Shown here: in pieces, positions 11,101 to 23,100 of the stretch | Position numbering within the stretch: position 1 is the stretch's first letter | Layout: each line of letters opens with the position of its first letter | Assembly: GCA_030141605.1 (NCBI GenBank) | Contig: JAQGDQ010000495.1 | Span: 126,001 to 164,275, forward strand | Length of the DNA: 38,275 nt | Direction: 5' to 3' | DNA from: Tubiluchus corallicola | Lineage: Eukaryota > Priapulida > Priapulimorpha > Priapulimorphida > Tubiluchidae | Notes under the pieces: generated by a model | Databases searched by the model: none | What the model was told of the DNA's origin: nothing | The model's input: the letters and a program-made list of their open reading frames with translations, nothing else | Translations under genes and position numbers: made by a program

Positions 11101-14100
11101 GATTATCATTAATTAGATTATGACTATGAAAGCCAGAATGTTGATAAAGCATTACGGTTTATTGTACAACAAGTTGATACGACTTTCGTTATGTAGTAAT
11201 AAAGTACATGTTATAAAAAATTATTTAACTGTGACGGTTGGATGGAGCTCTATCAAACTCTTATAAATTATCATGACCGAAGCGTTTATAATTTCTCTCT
11301 AACATCAACATAAATGCACGTAACACAAAACTAGGAATCACTCAAATGTAAAGGTTAGCTAGTCAGCATATGCACCTAAGATATTCGTTCTGATTTGAAA
11401 ATTTTTGCAGCATAACACTACCCACAAACTGTCTCAACCTCGAGCTCAGTTCAGCATCTAGCTTCCAAATTCATTAATAGCCTGTGAGTTGTGGGTATTT
11501 TTAAACTTAATTTCTCATTGCGGCACTGTCAAACACTACTATCACGTTAAACAATTTTTTAACAAAAGTAAATGCAGCTGTAAAGTCTGTGCTGCCACCT
11601 ATTAATAGATTTAGTATTTATATGTTTGTATTTTGCTGCTGCTATATATTTCACAGGAAATTAGGACACTTGGCTTCCTGAGTTGATATAGTGCTTTATT
11701 GCTCTATGCTAGAGGAGCAGTAAGCAATGAGACCTGATTGACTACATACAAGGCAGTTGTGTTTCAAAACGTTTTGCATTGATACCATTGCAAATATTGT
11801 TTTTGTTGCCTTCTGTTCTTACTGAGTGATAGTCAATTCTTACTTTTACTATCTGATTGATGTCAAATATTGAGCACAAATATCTGACCATGTTTAAAAT
11901 ACAGATTAGGTATCCGAAACAATGTCTTGGACAGTTTCACCAATCTAAAACTCTCATACCATCTAATTAACCGGCCAATGTCAGTTGTTGACTTTCCAGC
12001 AAACACATAAGTTACAATTCAAAGTTCAGCAATACAAGCAACAATTTAATTTATCAATTTGAAAGCTTCTGGCCAGTGAGCAGGTTTAAGTTTAAATTGA
12101 TGCTTGAATTATATAAAATTTAATATAAGCTCACATGCATGCTTTGTATCCTCTCGTCCCATCCATGGTTCCCTCCATTGCAGCTGGTATATGTTGATGG
12201 CTCTCTACAGTAACATAAGAGAAAGCATGTGAAAAATTCGACAGACAATAAGCCTTTTCACAGTTTCATTGAGCGCACGCGCAATTGCTGTAGGTCAAAG
12301 GCTAAGTGTACCACAGCAATGCAACTTGACAACAATTGTCACGTGACATGAGCGTAAGGCAAAATCAGTTTGTCGCATCAGTACAGTAACGGCAGTTGTG
12401 TTACGTTGACTTTACTTAATTATGCATAGAGTGATTTACTAGCAGGAACTTGCTTAGAAACAAGGGAAAATGGACTAGGTAAGGTTCTAGCTACCTGTTT
12501 AAACTGTTACTATCACAAAAGCATAAGTTGTGAGGTGTTGTCAAGTGTACATAAATGTGTTGTCTGGTACACTTAACCCTTAACCCTTTCACGATCATCA
12601 TCAATCTCTGGAACATTGAAAAGACTTACTGAACATGAGATCCGGTGCTGAATGTAAGAGTCAAAAATGTGCCAGTGACCAACAATTTACCCTTATTTTA
12701 ATTTCAAGACGTAGCAGCTAAACTTTGTTCGTGGCACGGTTAGCCATGGTCAAAATATCTGCTGAATCAGCAAAGACAGTACAAACTGCCCAATAACGTA
12801 AGAAATCTTAGTCCAGAAAGATATAACTTTTTTATTTCCTTGTCTTCTTCTTTTTACAATTATTTATTTTACAAACAAACATAGTAAATCTATCTATTCT
12901 TAATAAACATTCAAATTTAAATGTAGTTCACAGCCATTTCATCAAGATTTGGATGATGACCACAAAATAAACCTTCATAATATTCAAAGAAATCGTCTTT
13001 ACAACTACCCTTTCTTGCAATAAAAAATTGAACATTAAATCTGAGGTCACAGCAGTAAGTTATAATAACAGTAATGTTCACCTGGCAACTAGCCAATCTT
13101 CTTTAACATCAAGTACCACATCATCAATACGTTGACTGTTGCTATAGTGATAGCGTTTCGGAACGTCCTGTTTGCGGTATGCATCGTAGTGTTCATTTTT
13201 ACATCCAACAGCATCCATTAACGTATCCTGCGTGTCTGTGTTAAAAGAAAAAAAATTGTAACATATTTTTTGCTGTAGAGTTTATTATTGGGAAAATAAC
13301 TAATCTATAGCAACAGCATACTAATTGTGTAAGTGTGCATAGCGTACTCACAGTTTGAATAATGGATACGAATTCTGCTGTTTGGCCCCTGATATATGTA
13401 GACAGCTTTTGTATCGTAAACATAGTCTCTCATAAACACACGTCGATCACAAGAAATTGGACCCATACCTAATAATAATTTGAATTTTACTAACAAAAAT
13501 ATTACATCCTATATTTTACATGTGCAACAAATTATACATCATAAACCAATAATACAAAGCTGGCATTAAAATTAAGTGCCGATACAGTCAAAGTACCCTT
13601 ATATAATATATTATTGCTAGCTATATACAATTAACTAATGAAAATAGTACTAGTTACTGTTAATATAGAGATTAAAGATCTCATCAATATACTTAAGTTA
13701 TAATACTATGGTTTATTATTAAAAGCCTCATGAAATGTTCAACATATGGATTTAAATTTTGAAAAAAGTTGACACAGCAAAGCACCTGCTAAACAGACTG
13801 TGACTGACATGTAGTATCACAAATGCGTAAAAAAAAGCGTGATCTACTTAGCCCCTCATACAACCTATAGCTACAACAAAAATTTCTGCTAGCTAAGCAT
13901 AGTAGTTGACAGGAACTTTGGTATTTTTTATCTTAGAATTTTTAACCAAGAAAGGCGGGAGAGCTAGACAGGTACTTAAATTTTTCCCCCAAGTTCAACA
14001 TACCTTATCAAAGTCGATAATATATGTGAAATTGCTGGTAAAACATCTTTGTATGTTTGTATGTACGATTAATCAATTAATTATCTGGGCTTCAAGATAT

Positions 14101-17100
14101 ACTCGACAATGAGACTGCTGGAGCTAATGTAGTGCTAGGAGGGCTACTATGTCAACCTAATACAAGTTTGGGATACGTTAAAGTATACTTCCGAGGAAGC
14201 CTACTGAAAGTAGAATAATTAGTACTTTAAATGGGCAATTAAGCAGAATGCTAAGTACTGCTATCTATTTAAGTACGGCTTATTCAGAAAAAGGTTGAAT
14301 GTTCATTAATAAACCTATTTCTTGGGGTAAAAGCAAGCAACCAGGATAAATACTTATAAATTAACACTGTGCCTCGAAATACTGCCATACTGTTGCATTT
14401 CACGACAGCAGTTAACTTTTCTGACACGAATGATATGACCAGTTGACCATGCGTAAAGTGTGTTCTCAACAAAGCAGAGAGCTTGTAATCTAGAACAAAT
14501 GTGCAATTAAAATCAATAAAAGAATAAACTCAGTACCATGGTCAGAAACAACAATAACATTAACACAGGTATGCAATCCTCGTTGATACAACCCTTCCAT
14601 TAATAAACCAAGTACAGCATCGACATGCTGCAATTCTTCAGTTACCTAAAATTAACACAAGACACACTTAATTTGGCAAGAAAAAATGGATCTGACGAAT
14701 AAAAGATGGCAAAACTTTTTTTTAAAATTTTTTGTCTTATTGGTTTGCACACGTTCCCACCAACATTCACATAGTTTCAAAATGACAAACATTTTCTTGT
14801 CAATACAGCTTCTATACAAAAGCCAAATAATTGCAATTTTACTTTGCTCTGTACGAATGCAGTCATTGAAAAAAAAAACATGCCAACATGATTACATAAT
14901 TGAAAAAAGACATGCCAACATGATTACGTAATTGAAACAAGCCATGCCAACATGAATACGTAATTGAAAAAAGCCATGCCAACATGATTACATAACTGAA
15001 AAAAAGCAATGCCAACATGATTAAATATGTTTTGAATCCTAGTGGAACATGAAAATTATGAAGTTACTTAACTCCAAACTAATTGTTTGCTAACACGAAC
15101 TTCGTTTGCTGAAAAAATCGCTTACAATGCTGGCAACAAAAAAGTATGAATCATGCAATGTTTAAATGGCATAAGTAGGCCATTCAACGAAAAGCAAATT
15201 CAGAATTTGAGCAACTACAGTTAACTTTCCTGCATAAAACTTGGAAAATACCAACAATAGCTATGTTTCATTGAAAAATTATTTACTTATCAAGTACCTC
15301 ATCGCTATCTGGTCCATAGTCATGACCAACAGAATCCGGTTCCTCAAAGTACAGTGTAAAGAAATCTGGACGTTTATCTGCTGGATAATCCAGCCATCGT
15401 AGTATCTGATTGACGCGTGTGTTATTTGGTACTCCACTGCCAAGCAATAATGAAAGTAAATGTGAAAATACGGTAAAAATTCGTTTTTCTAAGACATTCT
15501 ACTAGTAAGTATAAGTTCTACCAAACAGTTTATGTTTCAATGATTGTTAGAAAGTAATAAATGTCCATAACAAATTCTTGAAAATCAAACCTTAATTTCT
15601 AATGAGTCAAAAGTTTGTCATCTAAAAGACAGACATCTCGATAAATTAAAAAATTCTAATAAATACAAATGTTCATCTGGTCAGTCAGTCAGTACCCGAC
15701 AAAAATTAATAATTTAAATATTTGTAATAATTCTTTACACAGTTACAGAAATTAAGGGCCTGCCATATTTGTGAATGCTGCACCATTTATGAATTATGGA
15801 CGAAAAAGTAATAACACACAAAAATTATTAATGCGCAGGTTATATTCTGGCTTCTTTCAAGCACTGTGACTGTGAATATACTCTGTACATAATATGTAAC
15901 CAAACAATAAACAAGGTAAATATACATGTACACTATATACATATACATGGATTGGTCGTAAAAAAGACAAATTGGATGCAAGTCTAACGCATATATTAAA
16001 ACAGTGTGCCTCTACAAGCAAGACATTGTGTGTTTACATATGTGTGCGCACTACGTATAATGGCACCTACAATAAATTTATCGAAACAGATAACGATTTG
16101 AAGTCAATTTATTTAAAAAATAAAAGTAAATACGAGTTGTAATTGGTTTTGTATAATTAAATAATTAAATTGCGGTCAGGTCGTGAAATCGAACAGTCGT
16201 AAGTCGCATGGGCAGTAAGTAAGTCGACCAATACCTGTATAATCTGTACATATAGGTAATGAATATGTAGGAGAATTAGCCTAATTATAATTTTTTTCAT
16301 AATGAATGCACATGTGTTTATTTGCATTGATTCACATACAGAGCTGTTGTGATTACAGTTTAAAACACTGCGATACATATATATTTGCATTACTATACAG
16401 AAATAATATACACCCAATAACCCCCTCTGCAAAATAAAAAAGTAAATCTGATGGAAAACTCATTATCTAATTACACAATATATTTATTCTGTTTATTTGC
16501 CTTCAATCCAATGTAAGAGTCCTTTGACAAAATGCGTAAAAAAGCATCTTGGAAGAAACTCTTATATAATAACTTCTCCATTTTATCATAAGGAAGCCAT
16601 AGACCTGACAAAGACAATGAAAGTCTCTACTTACAAAGCAATGATAATTCTTAACATACTTGTCATAAGTGTACCAACGATAAGGTCGAATATCTTGAAT
16701 GTCAACATCTGTACCCACCCAGAAGTAGTGTGCAGATTTCTTCCCATGTTTTTCAACAGTATTCCAAAACTATATCAAAATGTAATGAAAAGTTATAATT
16801 AAAAAAAACGTTTAAAATTTATTTAAAATCATCCACATAATTTTTCAAGATGTTTCAACCATCATAGGTCATTACTAGAAGTGATAAACTTGAAACTAAA
16901 ATTTAAAATGTAAAACATGAGGTTAGAATAATTGTTATAAATAATTTTCATAGTTTATAAGAATAATTGAAATTTTACATTGACAAAGTGCAAAAGTTCA
17001 TTGTGAGCACTGAAACTGCTGCATAAAATATCCCAAGTTAAATTTTCCCAGACAGAGGGCAGAAGCCATAAGCAGAGACATTAACACAGTAAACCCTACA

Positions 17101-20100
17101 TAAACCTAACTATATACCATTTCAGTTTACATGGATACAATTAGTCAGAATAGTACTCGAGTTATTTTATTCAATAGTTTAAGCATATGTTATTTTACTC
17201 GCAATGAATTTTTGTATTTTGAAGAATATAAAATTTTCATTAGGGTTACAACCTGAGCAAAGTTCCGAAAATATTACTTAGCTTTAAAGCAATTTATTTA
17301 GGTGCAGAGCTCATAGTTATAGAATTTTTAAGCAAGTTAATAATTAAAATGTATTTGGCAGATGTTTTTCAGTAGAATACAAGTGAATAATGAATAAGAA
17401 TTGTTACATCAGAAGAATAAACATAAAAAACTACCGGTTCTCCAAGATACCAAGCATTGTTGAACTTTTGTGAAGAACCCATACTAAAGTTAGCATCCAG
17501 AACGGGGTCATACATGCTGTTATCTATTAAACCATTCAATTCCGGATACAAACCCTACACAAAAATTACACATGCAACGTGAAACCAGTTTAGAAAATAT
17601 TTGTAAGATAATTACATGATACAAACTAACAGTTTTCTTCATTTATGCATGATGTTATTGGCAAATTCTGCTACTAACAAAAAATGCATATACTCGAACT
17701 TTAAAGTATCAAATTCTTTAGGCTGTACTCGGCCGGCTTTTGATTTTTACTTAAACTCGACATTCCATCAAATGGTTGAAGAAAATTAACTTGAAACAAG
17801 CTTAAAGGATATTTGGACAACTTGAATGAATTCTGCTTCAAAAATATACTTACCGATCTTATACATTTTCAACTTTTGTATATCACATATAACAAGCAAG
17901 TTAACAACTATAACACAGACTTATAGCACAATACAAGGTCTCTCGTTTCAACCTTACAGCAAGAATATGTAATAACACCAAGATAATCTTTATGACAGGA
18001 ATATGGAATAGCAGTTACTCACCGTAGCAATAGTGTAATGATTTGTGAATGTTTTTGTTGGGTAAGCACATTGCATGTGTGAAGCAACAGTGCCGCACTC
18101 CTGCATCCTTGTGAAATATGGAGTAACGTTCCTGAGCAAATACTCTGCTCTGAACCCATCAAATGAAACTACAATCAACGGTGCCTCTGAAAAACTTAAA
18201 TAGAAAAGCCTAATGCAGTTGAGTTAAATATGAACCGATAAAACTTGACTGGCCATTGGCACAATACTAACTATTGAACAGTTACCAATGACATGTTATA
18301 AGCTAGTTCCTAACCTTTGAGACATGGCTAAAGTATTTATCATAAGTTATCAGGGTACCATGATAAAAGTCAGTACATAGTTAAGAAAACCGGACATTTG
18401 CTTTTTATGCGATTATGACCCAGAAAAACTCCTAACATTAAAGTGATCTTGTAAGTCTAACATACTGTGAAGTATAAACAGTTTAAACATAATGTTTTAA
18501 TAACATTATAATATAACATTCGTGTAAAGCACAATAAATAATGTAGCCATCTATCACAATCCATTAAAAATTAAGTTCTCGTGTTACTAATTACAAAGAG
18601 ATCAATCATTAATTACAGCTGAAATGTCACCCAAAAATGCACCTTCAGTTGGTAAACCTTGTTTAGACCTCCTCATTCAAAATGTTTGTTTTTTCACATT
18701 TTTCAAAAGTGTATTAGCAAGCAGCTAGTTCACTCATCTTACATAGAAAAATACACGGTCTTTAGTTGCAAGTCAAATAGTTTGTTTATGTGTCCAGCAT
18801 TCAGATTTTGGAAAACTCGAAATTTTGAAATTTTATAATCATGAAAATAAAATTCTCATCGGCTTTTTAAAGAAACTCACTTTCACTTTGCAGGTAAAAG
18901 AAAGCATATAACACGTATCTATATGTTGTTTCTGTTACCTAACATGAGTTTCTTTAAAAAATCTTAAAGGATTTCGTACCTCGACGAGGATTTCCAAAAT
19001 CAGGAAGCTCGGTAAAAAGTAAATTTGTAGGTTAAACATTGATACGGTTTTCTCTTTCTATATAATATTTCTGGGTAATTTTCAATGCAATTATTGTTTG
19101 TTTATATCATAGTTAAGGCTTATCCATGTTCAGCATAGCTTGTAAGTTAATTTCTTCTGCTAAGCACATAGTCCTCCAATGCATTGTCAATCTGTAATTG
19201 TATAACTTGTATTTTGTAGTGTTAAGCTAAATCGATCAATTAAATCAATCTAAATTAAATCTAATTTGCTTTTTATGAGACTGTTACAGCATATCACAAG
19301 TTCATTAAAATCAAGAATATCGGCTACCCTTCTGGACATTGCATCTCTTCCACACATGGCTGCTCGATCCACATCCCAGGTGGAGGCTCAGTCGTAGGTG
19401 GATCTGGCAACTCTAAGTCCCAAAGACTGAGCGGAGGCAAGAGACGAAACTGCATGGTATCGTAGAAATTCATATACGGATATAGCAAGAGTCCTGTCAG
19501 GTTCTCTATATCCCTAACAGATGCTGTGTGCGTAAAGAGGTAGTCCTGAGTCAGCTGTAACAACACGAAGTAAAAAACGTTATCATTTAACAACAATAAC
19601 ATCTCATTCACTATGTAAAATATACAGAAGAACTCATCAAAATACTTTAACCATAAAATCTTACGTGTCGATAATGTTCACAAATCTTGCAAGAAAAACA
19701 CTGTATAAATTTTTCCAAGATCAAAATTTAAGCTTGTACTGTCTGCAGAATGTTTACTTAGTTACCTTTCTGCTAATATAAACACTTAGTCTAATGAACT
19801 CTTACAACAACAATAATGACGAGGATAATGTGACGACAAAACTCAGATACAATAATAAAGCACTTTCTAAAATTATTTTCTGTAACAAAATTAATCACAA
19901 ACAATTTAAGTGTAAGCTGTAAATGTTCTTCCTCAGCCTCTCAAAGATTTGGGCTTTGAAATTTGGACAATGTCTGCTAAATTACATTAGCTAATCAATT
20001 GTTTTTGTGTATCTTAAAATATAACATTTTAAAACATAATAAACATAGGCATTTTTACTGCTATTCATCTCATAAAACTTGAAAGCTAAATAAGTTGAAA

Positions 20101-23100
20101 AATACTTACTGTAAATAAACAGGGTGAATTCCTGGGCTCCATGCCACTGCTCAGCAATCTAAATACTTTACTAATCTAATATATATTTGCTACTTATGAA
20201 TGCATCACAAATTTGACCTAACACATCACATTCTGACAAATAATGCAAAAATTTATTTTTAAGAAATGACATTAATTCTATGCAAAATAGCTCATAGTTC
20301 AGTTTATTTTAAAGAAAGGACACAACCAGCAAGATGAAGACTGCATGTTTTCTGAAGTAATTGGTCAATAGTTGAATGATTCATTTTCTTACACGTATAA
20401 CAATAAACATTTCAGTTACAGGTTGATTGCATGAATTACCAAAATGCTTCTTATTCCATACATAAAGAATCGTTAAGAACAACCAATAATACAACATGTA
20501 GCATAAATAAATTTGTCAGTTGATACATCACTTCATATTCCAAACAAGCTTATAACCTAGCCTCTTATCCCAAACAAAATCTTTTATTTTTTACTGTTAT
20601 TCATCTCATAAAACTTGAAAGCTAAATAAGCTAAAGAATACTTACTGTAAAGGAACAGGGTGAATGCCTGGGCTTCATGCTACTGCTCAGCAATCTAAAT
20701 TCTTTACTAATCTAGTAAATATTGGCTACTTAGCGTAAATAGCTCTAACCCATTACCAACTACTAATCAAAGATTTTCCACAATTGGCTAAACATATATC
20801 AGCTTAAAATTAGAAAAAAACAAGCATCGAAAAAACTCCTGCAAGCACTGATAACCCACAAGTAACTTACTATCAATAATAATTTAATGATATTAAAAGC
20901 AATTTACAGTTATTAACACAGTTACAAGCAACAGTTCACCTTGCAATTCTCCTTTTCTGGCTTGTGAGGAATGACAAACCCGATCACATCTAAATCAGTC
21001 TCACTGCAATCCTCCAGATGCTCGCTGCTTCGGCACCGACTTACGATTAAAAAGTAATGAGTTGGCAATGGAATTTTGCTACCATTGTATACATACCTAG
21101 AAAAAGTCGTCGATTGCACGAAACTCATAAAAAATGAGAACTAATCGACAAAACAAAACTACCCATATCTCAGTTTACTGGACAAAAGCGGAAGACGTTG
21201 GTCCGAAATTGCCGATTATCCGTATTTACTGATACTAAACCAACACAGTAGGCACCATGTATTAGACTCAATCATGTAAATTAGAATCAATCGCCTAATT
21301 GTCTCAAAAACGCCTAGTACGGGCCTCTCCTATGCAAAAGTATATAAAAACTGTCGGCAAATGACTTAAATAACTTCACATAATTGACTCTATATTTTTT
21401 CTGCACACTGCAGTCTGCTTACACTGATGTAATGATGTAAACAGCTATCGGTCAGCTCGCGAAACAACGGACTGTGTCCAAAATATGCGGGACTTTTTAA
21501 CAGTCCAGATTTTGTCCGATTCTTCTGATATCTGCAAAAGCGAGTTCCGGCAAACCGAGATATGAGTGTACACCTATCATGCTTTCCATGTGGATTGTTA
21601 TTCAAATGTGCTTCTTTTCCAGAACTGCAACCTAATTGTTATTTTATTTAGTTTTAAATTAAGAAAAAATAAACATTAATGATTTACTATGAATCCTATA
21701 TGAAAACTTAAAATTAATTAAGTACAAAATTTAAAAAACTTTCGGTTTTTTTTAAATGCGCTGCAGTATTACCAAGTTTTGATGTTTTTTTAGTTTATGA
21801 ATAATTATGACTACACATAAAAATTAATATGCAAAAATTTGATGTGAGTATTATGTAGCAAATATTCCAGAATCAGTTTACTCTTCTTTTGCACTGATCA
21901 GCTGATGTTATGTACACATATATAAATCAAAGGTTGCATAGTAAACCTCACTCACTGCAGTTCTTCATGATCATTGAAAAGTTCATCATGGTTATAATCA
22001 AATACAGGTCCAGTGATTATATGCAGACGTCCTAGTTTACTGGCCCACTGAGAAAGGTAACTGTGTAGTTCAGTCCAAACTATGTACAATACATAATACA
22101 TACAAAATACATAAAATAAACATCAGCAGTAAACTTAAAACAGTCAAATAAAACAAAAATAAAAATTTAAAAGCTTGAAGTAGCATAATAATAGATTGTA
22201 GATTTCAAATTTGAATGTTTTGAAGTCTATAATGCAAACTAACAGTAAATGCACAGCTATGAATATACAAAAAATAATAGATGAGCTGTGAAATTAAAAC
22301 TTAAGAATGCATCACAAATTTGATCTAACATATCACATTCTGATGTATAATGCAAAAATTGAGTTTTAAGAAATAACATTAACTATGCAAAATGGCTTAT
22401 AATTCACTTTATTTTAAAGCAAGGACACAATAAGCAAGATGAAGGTTGCATGTTTTCTGAAGTAACTGGTGAATAATTGAATGATTTATGTTCTTAAATG
22501 TATAGCAATAAACATTTCAGTTACTGACTGATTACGTGAATTAGCAAAATGTTTCTTATTCCATACATAAAGAATTGTTAAGAAAAACCGATAATATAAC
22601 CAGTAGCATAAGCAGATTTGTCAATTGATACTTTCCTTCGTGTTCCAAAGAAGCTTATAACTTTGACCTTTTACCCTTTCCGCAAAAAATTAGTTTGTTG
22701 TAAATATTCGTGAAAGTTACATTTGTATAAATGTAGACAATATAACTTAATGCGCTTCTTAAGATGAAAATGATATTTCAACGCAAAAGTTATTTATAGA
22801 ACAGCTACAGTCTAAAAGTATGGTGCATATAAGTTTTATAGTACATAGTTTACCTGAATCAAATCCGGCATGAAAGGGTACAATGTTAGTCAAAATAGAA
22901 GCACTGTACAAAACTTCCTTTGAAGCTTCTGCGCCTGTTGAGAAAAACAGCTATTAAAATATAAATAAACTTGTTTTAATAAGAATGGAAAAACAATGTT
23001 TAGATATATTCTTTACTTAACTTTTTATTTAATTTAATTTACTTCATTACTTGTCCCTAGTTTTAAACAAAACTGTAAGAAAATTATGCTACTAACCTAC

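Larger units (their letters stand above)
10070..13081 (-). other. Introns 27, 26 and 25
   Basis: Three AT-rich introns around exons 27 and 26. The stretch 12,240-12,420 is more GC-rich and looks like an unrelated insertion (CACGTGACATGAGCG), but I cannot name it. Confidence 0.35.
4987..18194 (-). other. Head 2: second phosphodiesterase plus nuclease-like unit (residues 807-1523)
   Basis: A second full ENPP unit. Active-site residues: D819 in SFDGF, T855 in [10 protein letters not shown]876 in LIDNSMYD, D975 and H979 in [13 protein letters not shown]1022-H1023 in VVSDHG, and H1127 in GGNHGWD. None is lost. Differences from head 1: Thr replaces the Pro of TFPNHY, a Trp sits where the base-stacking Tyr is expected, and the segment after the last metal ligand reads FVGYGSNF (ENPP1-like) rather than FVAHGPSF (ENPP3-like). 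The calcium loop is canonical (DHNHDG). The unit ends at a natural stop with no C-terminal membrane or GPI signal. Confidence 0.88.

Noticed and set aside
16600-16660. Longer exon 21 using the GTAAGT donor after YHCF
   Set aside because: It would put exon 22 out of frame. The GTATGT donor gives an ungapped alignment with head 1.
18181-18190. TTTTTCAG acceptor for exon 19
   Set aside because: It breaks the reading frame from exon 18. The TTTAAG acceptor 7 bases upstream restores frame, exon length (172) and homology with exon 4.
19555-19611. Hydrophobic in-frame extension with ATG upstream of exon 18, resembling a signal peptide
   Set aside because: It is intron sequence before a good TGTTACAG acceptor. 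The homologous exon 34 starts at the same place, and exon 17 joins here in phase.
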